Assembly (NCBI RefSeq): GCF_047663525.1
Contig: NC_092612.1
Span: 591,501 to 655,500, forward strand
DNA: 64,000 nt
Direction of reading: 5' to 3'
From: Anas platyrhynchos
Taxonomy: Eukaryota; Chordata; Aves; Anseriformes; Anatidae
The translations under genes were made by a program, and so were the position numbers. Under the pieces are notes generated by a model, which was not told the origin of the DNA, searched no databases, and worked only from the letters and a program-made list of their open reading frames with translations. This document shows positions 39,420-56,783 of the stretch, piece by piece; position 1 is the stretch's first letter; each line of letters opens with the position of its first letter.

Positions 39420-39720
39420 CATACCCCCCATTGGGTTTGATTCCCTTCTGCATCCCTCTCTGTTGTCTGTTTCTCTGGGACACGAACTGTCTTTTGCGAG
39501 TTCCCCCGCCCCCAAAGGGCTCGGGGCTAGGCAGTAGGCGCCCCAGGTGGAGGCTTTGTGCCCCTATCAAAGGGGTGTCATATTCGCCCCACGGCATCAA
39601 TGCCCTGCCGGTTGTCATCGTAGGACTGATTAATCAGCGCGCCCCCGACTTTTTTGGTGAGCCATTAGCGTGTCGGGGGGAGGCTCATTCCTGAATTATT
39701 TTTTTTAATTAGGGGAAACC
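39420..39720. promoter_or_regulatory. GC-poor island downstream of KCNJ9, enhancer candidate
   Basis: About 300 bases of ordinary composition in a GC-rich desert. It holds CTTTGTGCCCCTATCAAAG (39554-39572, inverted SOX/TCF-type cores), the 12-base palindrome CTGATTAATCAG (39626-39637) and TGAATTATTTTTTTTAATTAG near 39692. It lies between KCNJ9 and ATP1A2. The composition contrast and motif density suggest a conserved regulatory element; this is inference. Confidence 0.35.
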
Positions 39721-39729
39721 GAGGGGGGG

Positions 39730-40325
39730 GGACCTCCCCGGCACCCATGGCTGCCCCCCCCCCCCGATGGGTGGACAAAGGGGGGGGCCCTGCGGTGCCG
39801 GGGGGGGGCGGGGACGGCCGAAAGAACGGAGGGCGGGGCAAGGAGGGAGGGGCGGGGTCTGTGTGGGCGATGAAGGCCCCGCCCTGAGCCCTGCCCCAGG
39901 CCCCGCCCCTCGCACTCCCCGCCCCTCGTCCTCTCGTCCCACGCGTGTCGCGGCCCGGGTTCGCGGGAGCGTTGGCCCAGTCTCCGGGGGAACTGGGAGC
40001 ACCGGGAGCACTGGGAGCACTGGGAGGGGCCGGGGGCCCACGCCAGGTCCCCGCGGGCGGGGCCTCGGCTGTGCCTGTGCTCATTTGTTCTCGCTCAGCC
40101 GGGGGACAGCGGGGGGGGACAGCGGGGGGGGGGGCAGCGGGGGGCAGCGGGGGCAGCGCCCCGGCACACACCCCCCGCCGACAGCTGCGCCCCCCCCCCC
40201 CGGCCGTTCCTGTCCCCAACCCGGCTGCGGGGGCTGGGGGGGGTTGGGGGCAGTGGGGGCTGAGGGGGGTCGGGGGGAAGGGGGGCTTGGCAGAGGGGGT
40301 GGGGTGGGCACACTGTAGGGACCTG
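39730..40325. other. KCNJ9-ATP1A2 intergenic, no gene recognised
   Basis: GC-rich sequence with long G and C runs and a short ACTGGGAGC repeat near 39990-40025. IGSF8, which lies between KCNJ9 and ATP1A2 in human on the opposite strand, was looked for and no Ig-domain exon was seen here or up to 43500. Confidence 0.5.
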
Positions 40326-40329
40326 GGGA

Positions 40330-41000
40330 CACTTGGGATGGGGTGGCAGGTTTGGGAGGCACTGGAGGTGCTGGGGTACTGGGAGGGACTGGGATGGGAC
40401 TGGGATGGGACTGGGAGGGAAGTGGGGGTTCTGGGGGACTGGGGGGATACTGGGAGGGACCGGAGTTCTGGGGGACTGGAGGGACTGGAAATACTGGGGG
40501 ACTGGAGACCTGGGAGGGACTGGGAGAACGGGAGGTGCTGGGGCAGAGTGGGGAACTGGAGAAACTGGGATATGGGATGGGAGTGGGAGTTCCAGGCAGA
40601 CTGGAGGTACTGGGACAGGGCTGCATGATACTGGGGATGGAATGGAGGTGCTGGGGGCAAGGGCACACTGGGAGGTATTGGGGTATACTGGGAGGTGCTG
40701 GGACAGAGTGGGGATGCTGGCACAGACTGGGGGGACTGGTCCAGACTGGGCTTGCAGGGTTGGACCATGAAGGAATGGGACAGACTGGGGATACTGGGGC
40801 ACACTGGGGGTGCAGGGCTGGACTGGCGCGACTGGGGCACACTGGGGATACTGGGAGTGAAGCTGGACCAGGGAACTGGTGCAGACTGGGGGTCCTGGGG
40901 ATACTGGTGCGGGCTGGGCTACGGGGATACTGGGGGAGAGGAGGGTACTGGTGCAAACTGGTGCGGACTGGGGGACGGGGGTGAGTTGGGAGCGGCCCAA
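40330..41000 (+). repeat. ACTGGGA decamer minisatellite (long copy)
   Basis: About 670 bases of units near 10 or multiples of 10 bases: GGGACTGGGATACTGGGAGG, GGGGGACTGGAGGTACTGGG. Same family and strand as 21425-21510 and 52510-52960. Confidence 0.85.
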
Positions 41001-41284
41001 CGCCCAACTGGGGACACTGGCGGCAGGGCTGGGGGGCCCCTCGGCCGTGCCCCCCCCGCGTCCTTGGGCTGCCCTCCTAGGCGCGCAGGAGTCGCCGCGG
41101 CCACGAAGCCGGACCCGGGGGGTCCCGGCGGGATGGGGGCACCGGGGAGGCGGTCTGGGTACCGGGAACTGGGGGGCCGGCAGAGCGCGCTCGCCCCCGC
41201 CCCCCCCCCGGCCAAATTCAGTCCTCCCCGCTCGCTCTCGGTGGCATCAGCGGGGGGGGGGGATGGCCAGCGCGGGGGGAGCGG

Positions 41285-41445
41285 GTGAGGACCATACTGG
41301 GAGAATCTGGACCGGACTGGGAAAAGTGGGTAGTGGACTGGGAGAACTGGGACCGGACCGGGAGAACTGGGACCATACCGGAGAACTGGACCGTGCCCCA
41401 TTCCCAGCGCTGAGAAGTGCCCCCCCCAAATAAAGGTCCCAGTCC
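41285..41445 (+). repeat. ACTGGGAGA repeat followed by an AATAAA hexamer
   Basis: Imperfect ACTGGGAGAACTGGGACCGG units to about 41390, then AATAAA at about 41428 in CCCCAAATAAAGGTCCC. The hexamer could end an unrecognised transcript, but no coding sequence upstream supports one. Confidence 0.5.
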
Positions 41446-41529
41446 CATAGAAGGAGGGGGGGTGCGGGGGGTTCGGAGATCCCCGCAGTGTTCCCGGGGG
41501 AGGGGGGCAAGGTAGCCCCAAACTCAAAA

Positions 41530-41830
41530 CACACTGAGCGGGGAGGGGAGGGGGGGGGGCGGAGGGGTCCGGCGGGCCGGGGGGGGCGGAGGGGGGGTCG
41601 GGGGCGGGCGGGGCCGGCCGGCGGGGCCGGGGCGGGGGTCTCCGCCCGCGGCCTTTGCCCCCCCCCGAAGAGCCCCGGGCGGGAAGCAGCGACGGCAGCG
41701 CCATGGGGAAAGAGGGGCCGAGAGTGGGCGGCCCACGCGGGGGCACCACCTACGCGGGCACCTGCCGGCTCCCGGCCGCCTCACCTCCCCCACGAGTGGG
41801 GAAGATCCACCTCCTTTATATTCTCTACCC
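41530..41830 (+). promoter_or_regulatory. ATP1A2: CpG island, candidate ATP1A2 promoter and exon 1
   Basis: A dense CpG island contains a good Kozak start, CAGCGCCATGGGG, at 41703. It opens MGKE-, like the short first exon of vertebrate ATP1A genes (MGRG / MGKG). However, no clear GT donor follows the fourth codon; the next is AGA|GTGGGC a few codons on. An alternative is that translation starts in the exon at 43560. Low confidence that this is exon 1. Confidence 0.35.
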
Positions 41831-41839
41831 ACACCCAGC

Positions 41840-43080
41840 TGGCCCTTCCCCTCCCCTTGGCACAGCCCACGCGTGTTGCTCACGCGTGACTCGCACCCAC
41901 GCGTGACCCCCCCACGCGGGACCCGGACGCGCGCCGACCCACGTGGCTGTCCCCCCCACACCCCCCGGGACCCGCCCGCCCCCCCCCAGCCGTCGCCCCC
42001 TCGGGGCCTGCCCCCGCCACCAGCGCCCACCCACGGGTGCTCTGCAGCCCTGCAGCCCCCCCCCAACGGCCCGCCCCCCCCAAAGGTCCCCACTGTGTCC
42101 CCCCCCCCCAACTGTCCCCCCCCATTGTCACCCCCGTGGGCTCCCACGGAGGGAAACTGAGGCACGGAGCCGGGGCGCCTGCCCGGAGAAGCCCCAGCCC
42201 CTGCGTGCCCCCACGTGTCCGTGCCCTCCCAGCCCCACGCCGCTCAGACCCCTTCTGCTGACTCGTGTCCGTGTCCCCCACGGCAACAGCGGCCCGTGCC
42301 CGTGTCCTCCCTCTCCGCTGCCCTCCGCCAGGGCTCCTGTGCCACGGCAGCCTGGGGAAATCTTCAGCCTCTGTTGCTTCCCTCTGTCTCCTCCTTCCAC
42401 TCTCTCTACCCACCCACCCCCCACCCACTCCCACCCCCCCCAGCCCAGGGGTCCTGTCCCAGTGATCCTACCACGGGTATTTCCTGGGGGCAGAGTGTGT
42501 GGGGGGACAATCCCCGCCCCCCCCCCAAAAAAAAAAAAAAAATTATTGGGTACCCCAGCAGTGCCCCACCCCTCGCCAAGCAGGCATCTGCAAATAGAGG
42601 GTATATCTGTGTGCGCGGGCAGACAGCAGAGCCCCCCCCCCCCAAAAAAACCCCACACCGCCTGGGCCCCGCTGCGTGGGCAGCGGGCTGGGGGGCAGCC
42701 AGCCGCCCCCCCCCCGTCCCCTCCCCTCGTCCCCGCGGCACCACCCTGCTGCCCTGCAGTTGTTCTTGGCACCGGGGCCGTTTTCCATGACAGCATCGCG
42801 GCCCCCCCACAGCCCCCCGCCCCACGCCGGGGGGCAGCCCACACCCCGTCCCCCCCCCCCATAACCCCTGGCTCCCCCCCACGCCTGCTCCTGCCAAGCT
42901 CCTCCGTCAGAGCTGCCGGGCCGCTGCCACCCGTGCTGTGCCAGCCCCCCTGCCAGCAGCACCGGGGGGGGGGGCACCGGGGGCTGCAATCACCCCCACA
43001 ACCTCCCCGAGATGGGGGAGTGGCACCGCGCCCCGGCCCCGCTGGGGGTGGAGCCCGTGGGTGCTGGGGGTTCTGTTTAC
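41840..43080. other. ATP1A2 upstream/intron 1, no exon seen
   Basis: Pyrimidine-rich sequence with C-runs and an A15 run preceded by nine C at about 42518-42542. No coding exon with splice borders is recognised on either strand. Confidence 0.5.
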
Positions 43081-43082
43081 GG

Positions 43083-43170
43083 TCTGTGGGGACCCCCCGT
43101 GGCCACAGTGACCCCCCCATGGCCACAGTGACCCCCCCCGTGGCCACAGTGTCCCCCCCCTTGCCCACGG
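43083..43170 (+). repeat. GTGGCCACAGTGACCCCCC tandem repeat
   Basis: Four copies of a 24-base unit containing TGGCCACAGTG. Followed to about 43520 by diverged CATGGTGACC-type sequence. It lies just upstream of the first clear ATP1A2 coding exon. Confidence 0.75.
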
Positions 43171-43559
43171 CCACCTCCTGACCTATGGCACCTCTCCCTG
43201 CGTCCGGTGACACGTGCCCCTGGTGACCCCCCATGACCACCATGCCGCCCCCCATGTCCATGGTGACCAGCTGCTCCACTGCACCCCCTGAGGCTCTGTG
43301 CCGCGGGCGCCTCTTCCCCATGTCCCCCAGCGGCCCCTGTGACACCATCTCGCCGTGCCCCCCATCCCCACGCTGCCACCCCGTGCCTGCAGTCCCACCG
43401 TGCCCATGTGATCGTCTTCGATGGTGCCTGTGGCCACGGTGACCCCCACGCTGGCGGTGACATCCATGCCCATGGTAATGCCCGTGCCCACGGCCGCGGC
43501 CGTGCCAGCTGTGGCGGCGGTGCCGGCGGTGCCCCCGTGCCCACGGTGTCCCCGCCCAG

Positions 43560-50942
<7,383 letters not shown>

Positions 50943-51825
50943 GTGCCCAGCGTGGGGCCTGCCCAGCCTTGTGCCCCACCAGCCGGGACCCCCACGACGG
51001 GTCCCGACCCCACCCCACCCCTCCATGCCCTGACCTAAACGGGTCCCGGGGTCGGCGCTGCTGGGGCCCGGGCATGCACCACATCAACGCCTGGGGGGGT
51101 TCCGTAGCCCCTGGAGCAGAAACCAATTTAAATCCTTCGGTGCCAGGCCTGCTTGTCTGTGCCTGGGGGCACGAGTGGGGAAGGAATTTTGGGCCTGCCC
51201 CTGCTCCCTGTCTCCAATGCTCTGCTGTGCCTCCCCACGCCCCTCCCCCCATGCCCCACACCCTTCCCACCCTCACGCTCCCTCCCATGTCCCCATACGC
51301 CCCCTCCCCCCATGTCCCTCCCATGCCCCCTCCTGTGCCCCCATTATGCCCCCCTCATGCCCCCCATGCCCCCCTGTCCCCATGTGCCCCTCATGTCCCC
51401 CGTGTCCCCATGCCCCCCCCCACCCCCATACCCCCACTGCCCCCCACGTGCCCCTGACATACCCCCACACCCCCACGTCCCCCCGCCCCCCACGCCCCCA
51501 CCCCCCCAACCCCCAGCAGAGCCCCCAGGGCCAGCCGGTGTCGGGGGCACACACACAAACCCCATCACACCGCCACCTAGTCCTGGCAGCTGCGGTACAG
51601 AAATGCGGCGCTGCCACTGTCTGCTGGTAATCTGGGGGTTTTCATCTTCTCTGGGCCGCAGATCCGGGGATGCAGGTACAATGTGGGTGCGCCTGTGCCT
51701 CCTCCCCAGAAACCCTCTCCAGGACACCAGTGGTGTTTGGGGTGTCCCCCACACCAAGCTCCCGGGTGCTGAGTCAGGAGTGGGGGCGGGCGGGGGGGTG
51801 GGTGCTGGGTCTCCTCCCAGCGTTA
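50943..51825. other. ATP1A2 3' region and ATP1A2-CASQ1 intergenic
   Basis: No canonical AATAAA is found soon after the ATP1A2 stop. The stretch 51240-51520 is a CCCCCATGTCCCCC-type array. ATP1A4, which follows ATP1A2 in human, is absent: no second set of pump exons occurs before CASQ1. The segment 51540-51700 is of more mixed composition but shows no recognisable exon. Confidence 0.5.
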
Positions 51826-51827
51826 AA

Positions 51828-51873
51828 AGTAAATAAATAAATAAATAAGTAGATAAATAAATAAATAAATAAG
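51828..51873 (+). repeat. (AAAT)n microsatellite
   Basis: About eleven AAAT units with one TAGAT interruption, immediately followed by a C-run. No retroposon body precedes it, so it is not taken as a SINE/LINE tail. Confidence 0.9.
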
Positions 51874-52223
51874 CCCCCCCCCCCCCCCCAGCGCCAGGTC
51901 ACCACGGGGGGGCTCTGCGTCCCCCCCAAGCTGGGTCCGTGCTCCTGTGTGCCTGGGGCTGTTGCTGGTGTTCCCCAGGGCTGGGTGCCCGTGCCCCCAA
52001 CACCAGCCCTGATTTCAGCCCTCCCCCGTGCCCCCCCCCCCCCCTCGCTCTGATTTCCCCTTGTCTGTCCCCTGCTGTCCACCGACCCCCCCCCCCAGGG
52101 CTGGGGGAAGGGGCCTGCTGCTTGTTTGCCCCCCCTCCCCACCCCCCGGCAACCTGGGGGGGGGGCCAACCAAGGGGCTGCGTGTCCGTTGCCTCTCTCC
52201 TCCCCTCCCACCCCATCCGAGGC

Positions 52224-55200
52224 ATGGGCTGTGAACCGGGGCCGGCCGCGCCGCCGCCTCCCCGCCCGCAGTCCTCGTCCCACCCCTCCACCCCGAGGCG
52301 GGTCGGGGCGGCCGCCTGCTGGCGGCTGGGGTGGTGGCTGGGGTCTGGGGCCTCCGCTTCCCCTACTGACCACGGTGCTGGCGCTGCTGGTGCTGGTCCT
52401 GCACCCTGCTGGTGCTTGACCGGTTCCTGGTGCTGGCCCTGGCTCACCACGGCCCCCCCGCGGGGAACGAGGCCCAGCAACGCCTGCATGGGGAAGCTCG
52501 TCCTGGAGGTGCGGCGGGGCACTGGGGCACTGGGGGGTTGGGGACTGGGGGAGGCAGGCACTGGGGGGCACTGAACCTCAGGGTTCGGAGTGGGACTGGT
52601 GGGACCGGGGGATGCTGGTGGGTGGGGGGTGAGGCTGCACTCTGTACCCTCGCAGGGCACTGGGGCACTGGGTGGGAACTGGGGTACTGGGAGGAACTGG
52701 GTCACTGGTGAGAACTTGGGGACCTGGGTGAAGAACCGGGTCACTGGGGAGGGACCTGGGGGCACTGGTGAGGAACTGGGGACACTGGTGGGACAGGAAG
52801 CTGCTGGCACCAGCACTGCGAAGGCACTGGGCACTGGTGGGGACCTGGGCACTGGTGGGGACCTGGCACATGTGGAAGTAGGTACTGGGAAGACAGGGAC
52901 CAGCACCGGGGACACTGTGACCGCGGGGAGGTACTGGGGGGCACCGGCACAGGGACCCCCCGGTGAACGATGGCACCAACGTGGCGTCGGGCGGGCAGGG
53001 GGCACAGGCAGAAGGACAGGGGCCGTGGGGGGTGGGGGGCAGGATGGGGGGCCTGTCAGGTGCCCCCACGTGCCCCGAGCCGGCAGCCCAGGTGCCGGAG
53101 GACAGGGGCGTGGGGGTTGCTGTGGACGCCCAGAAGGAAGCGGCCGTGGCCGAGAAGCCTGGGTAGGGGCGGGGGGCACCCCATGGGACCCTGCGGGGGG
53201 CAGGGGGTGTCCTTTGGGCTTGGGGATGAGGGAGGGTGCAGGCACCTCTCTGTCTCCTTCCTGTAGGTGCTGGGAGCCCCTCCAGCTGCAGCCCCCCCCC
53301 ACACCTCCCCAGCCAGGCACAGGACCCCCCATGTGCCCAGCCTGGCCCCTCTGGACCTCCCCACCTGGGATGCATGCCCCTTGATCTTCCCCCATCCAGG
53401 AACTTTTGACCTCCCCCCAGCTTCCACTGATTCAGCATTGGCACCCCCTGCCCCCCCATCCCTCAGCCAGGCAGAGACCTCCTCAGTGCCCCCCAAACTA
53501 CCCCAGCACCTCCTGACCCCCCCCCAACCCCACCTGAAGCCTGGGACAGCCCCATGCCCCCCCTGACCTCACACAGGGACCCCCTGACCCCCAGCTTGGC
53601 CTGGGCCCCCCCAGGGCTGAGCTGCCCCTCCTTGTGCCCCCCCCCCAGGGCTGACGGAGGAGAACAGCATCTACATCTTCCAGTGGGTACAAAGCCACCG
53701 AGTACCACGGGGAGCCTGGCGGTCCACATGCTGGTGGAGTTCCTGCTGGATGTCAGTGCCCCTCTCACCTCAAAACCTGGGACCCTCTGCATCCCTGACC
53801 CCCACGCTGCCCCCCTCAGGTGCTGGAGGAGCTGGTGGAGTTCATTGAGGGTGACGTCAAGCTCCAGGCCTCCAGAACATCCAGGAGGACCCCAAGGTCA
53901 TCGGCCACTTCAAGAGCAAAGGGCTGGAGCGTACCCAGGGTTGCCCCCCCATCCCCCCCCCCCCCATACTCATCCCATCCCCCCATCCCCACCCCATCCC
54001 ATTCCATTCCATTCGATTGAATCCAATCGAGTTGAATCCATTCCATTCCATTCCCATCCCACCCCCGTATTCCTCTGGGACTGGGGGGCCGGGGGGTTCC
54101 GCTGACCCCATGTGGGTGCCGGGGACCCCCGCTGCCCCCCAAGACTTCAAGGCTTCCGAGGAGGCGGCGGGCGCAGCCTCTGACCCCCATACTCCCCTCC
54201 CTCGCCACCTTCCCAGGCCGCCAAGACGGGGTCCCCGTTCCGTGTTCCCCGGGGGTTTGATGGGTGGTCTCAGAGCCCTGCCAGACCCCCAGGTGGCCAG
54301 AAGCTGATGCTGAAGCTGGAACCAGTCACTTCACCAGCTTTCATGGAGCCCGCTCCCCTCCCGCCCGGCCCCCAGCACCGAGGAGATCGTGGCCTTCGTG
54401 GGGGGGCACAGTGGCTGGGCACTGCCCTGCGCCCCCGAACGGGGGCTGGCTTCCCGGGGGCGGTCGCCATGGGGCTGGTTGCCATGGAGACGGTTGCCAT
54501 GGGAGCTGTCGCCATGGGAGGAGGTTGCCGGGGGCTGGTCACCAGGGAGGTGGTTGTCATGGGAGTGGTTGCCAGGGGCCGGTTGCCATGGGACGGTTGC
54601 TATGGGAGGTGTTCGCCAGGGGCTGGTCGCCATGGGGCTGGTTGCCATGGGATGGGTTGCCATGGGAGGAGTTTGCCATGGGGGTGGGTTACCAGAGAGA
54701 TGGTTGCCATGGGGACGGTCGCCATGGGAGGTGGTTGCCATGGAGGTGATGGCCGGGGGGCTGGTTGCCATGGTGGTTGCCATGGGGGCTGGTTGCCATG
54801 GGGGATGGTTGCCATGGGGAGGAGTTTGCCATGGGGTGGGTTACCAGAGAGATGGTTGCCATGGGGACGGTTGCTATGGGAGGTGGTTGCCATGGGGAGG
54901 TGATGGCCGGGGGCTGGTTGCCATGGGGACGGTTGCCATGGGGATGGTTGCCATGGGGGGAGTTGCCATGTGGAGGTGATGGCCAGGGCAGTGGGGCAGC
55001 TATAGGATGGGGTTTCCTGGGGGGGGGCAAGGCCTTGTTCATGTGAACACCAATCTGTGAGGCCTCAGAGGAGGGGAGGGGATGGTGCCAGTGGGGGTGG
55101 TGGCAGAGCCCCCCTGGGCAGGGCAGGGCTCAAACGCCTGGGCACTGGAGCATTAATCCCAGATGAGCCCCCCCCCAGCCCCCCCCGCCATGACCTCAAT

Positions 55201-56303
55201 CCCACGGGGAGGTGGGGGGCAGGGGCCACCTCCAGCCAGTTGCTGCAGCCCCAGCACACAGCCTGGAGGGGGGCACAGGTCTGGCCCCTCACCATGCACC
55301 TGCAGGGCGACGCTGCGAAGCTCTAAACCCAGAGCACGGGACCAGACCTGGGTGAGTTTGGGGGACCCCCCCCAGCCGGGTCATGACCCCATTGCTGGGA
55401 CCCCCTGTGACCCCCATGAGGTGACATGGGGGTGACACCAGCCCTGTGTCCCCCCCCAGGAGGATGACATCAATGGATCCCTCATTGTGGCCCTTCCCAC
55501 AAGGAGGATGATCCTGTATGGGGGAGGTGTCTGGTGCCCCTGTGGGGGCACGAGGGGGGCTCTATCCCCTCTCCACCCCCGCCCCCCCCTCCAAGATGGG
55601 TCCGACAGTTCTGGAGACCCCAAGGATGCTGCCCTGCACTCTGAGTCCCTGACCTCAGGATCATCTGGACCACCCCAGGACCTCCCTGCTGTACCACCCC
55701 CCAGCCCCCGGGAGGGGGTCTGCTGCTGCTCCCACCCTCTCTCTGTGGGCTGACCCATGTGTCCCTCCCTCAGCTCATCCCTTACTGCAGAAAAACCTTC
55801 AACATTGACCTGTCCCGGCCCCATATTGTAGGTCACGCCGCCAACACCCAGCACCTCGCTGGGACTGCTGTCCACCTTCTGCACCTGTTCCTGCCCCCCC
55901 CCGCCTCGTCCCCGTGCCCTCCCCACCACACCCCCACTCTCTGTCCCCCGCGCCGTCCCCCATGGCCAGCGCCCCCCACCCCGGCCCCGTGTCCCCATCC
56001 TGGGGTGTCCCCATCGTCGTCCCCCCCCCCCGTGTCCCCCCCCCCCCGGTGTCCCCAGGCGGACAGCATGTGGCTGGAGATGGTGGATGAGGATGATCTG
56101 CCGGGAGCCGAGGAGCTGCAGGAGTGGGATCCAGGACGTGCTGCAGGGGGAAGATCAGCACCGAGGATGATGATGATGAGGACGATGATGATGAAGATGA
56201 AGAAGATGATGAAGATGACGATGATGACAATGAAGATGACGATGACGACGACGACGACGACGACGATGAAGATGATGATGAAGATGATGACGATGAGGAC
56301 TAG
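52224..56303 (+). CDS. CASQ1: Calsequestrin-1, reading broken by many small indels
   Basis: High-capacity, low-affinity Ca2+-storage protein of the muscle sarcoplasmic reticulum. Recognised piece by piece against the calsequestrin family: exon 1 to 52508 (LLAAGVVAGVWG leader, then GLRFP like mature GLDFPEYDG, later LVLALAHHGPP); 53080-53162 (AAQVPEDRGVG, QKEAAVAEKPG); 53649-53751 (LTEENSIYIF, MLVEFLLD); 53820-53930 (VLEELVEFIEGDVKLQA, IQEDPKVIGHFKSK); from 54144 (HFKA, EEAA); from 54293 (KLMLKL, AFMEP); 55306-55351; 55460-55515 (EDDIN); 55596-55690; 55774-55831 (KTFNIDLSRP). The last, 56059-56303, reads ADSMWLEMVDEDDLPGAEELQEW, then a tail of 46 residues of which 45 are Asp/Glu before TAG. 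Nearly every exon has at least one frame break, and the first exon is badly diverged. The start is uncertain. Position after ATP1A2 and the very acidic tail favour CASQ1 over CASQ2. Confidence 0.8.
52510..52960 (+). repeat. ACTGGG decamer minisatellite in CASQ1 intron 1
   Basis: Units such as GGGACTGGTGGGGACC and AACTGGGGTACTGGGAGG, the same family as at 40330-41000. It starts at the donor of the first CASQ1 exon. Confidence 0.8.
54465..54985 (+). repeat. GTTGCCATGGGGA minisatellite in a CASQ1 intron
   Basis: About two dozen or more units of 13-30 bases built on GGTTGCCATGGGGACGG. GTTGCCATGG is the core half of the X-box bound by RFX factors (GTTGCCATGGAAAC). It lies between the CASQ1 exon starting at 54293 and that at 55306. 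On the + strand it reads as Met/Gly/Val/Ala nonsense peptide. Confidence 0.9.
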
Positions 56304-56359
56304 GCCCCACCATGGCCCCCCCCCACCCCCTCCCCCATCCCCACCGCGTGGCCATTAAA
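56304..56359 (+). terminator. CASQ1: CASQ1 3' UTR and ATTAAA polyadenylation signal
   Basis: The variant hexamer ATTAAA lies at 56354-56359, in GGCCATTAAAGCCCCC, only about 50 bases after the stop codon. The PEA15 promoter region follows within a few hundred bases. Confidence 0.7.
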
Positions 56360-56559
56360 GCCCCCAAATGGCCAGGAGCCCGGCTGTGACCAGGTACACT
56401 GGGTACACTGGGGGGGGGGTGGAGGTGGGGTCGGCGGTGCGCGCGGGGAGGGGCTGGGACCCCCTCCCACCCCCCGTGGACACAAACACCTGGGCCCTGA
56501 CTGTGGCCCTTCTGATGGTGCCCGGTGGCGGGGGCGTGGGGGCGGCCCGTCGCTGGGTA

Positions 56560-56783
56560 CGCCCCACGGGGGGAGGGGGGGGGGGGGGAGCGCCCCGTGG
56601 GTGCCCGGCGCGGGCGGGGCCGGGAGGGGGGCGTGGCCTAACGGGGCGTGGCACCGAGGGGGCGCCTTCAGGCCCCGCCCCCCGGCCCCGCCCCGCCCCC
56701 GCGGCTGGCAGCAGCGGCAGGCACCAGGACCGAGCGGCAGGAATGGCACCGGCACCGCCACCGGGACTGCCCCAGTCGGGCTG
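56560..56783 (+). promoter_or_regulatory. PEA15: PEA15 CpG-island promoter and predicted non-coding exon 1
   Basis: A CpG island with GC-boxes (GGGGCGTGGC, CCCCGCCCC) ends in a strong donor, GGGCTG|GTAAGAG, at 56783. The PEA15 coding exon begins at 59426 after GCGCCAG, two bases before the ATG, so an upstream non-coding exon is needed and this is the best candidate. The island continues to about 57500. Confidence 0.5.

Noticed and set aside
41420-41440. AATAAA at about 41428 as the end of a gene between KCNJ9 and ATP1A2
   Set aside because: Upstream sequence is ACTGGGA repeat and CpG-rich DNA with no coding exon.
42518-42545. C9A15 run as a processed-pseudogene polyA tail
   Set aside because: No gene-like sequence precedes it on either strand.
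51828-51873. A-rich (AAAT)n as the tail of a SINE or LINE copy
   Set aside because: No retroposon body or target-site duplication recognised upstream; plain microsatellite.
54264-54979. Open frames of Met-Gly-Ala-Val-type peptide
   Set aside because: Translation of the GTTGCCATGG minisatellite inside a CASQ1 intron.
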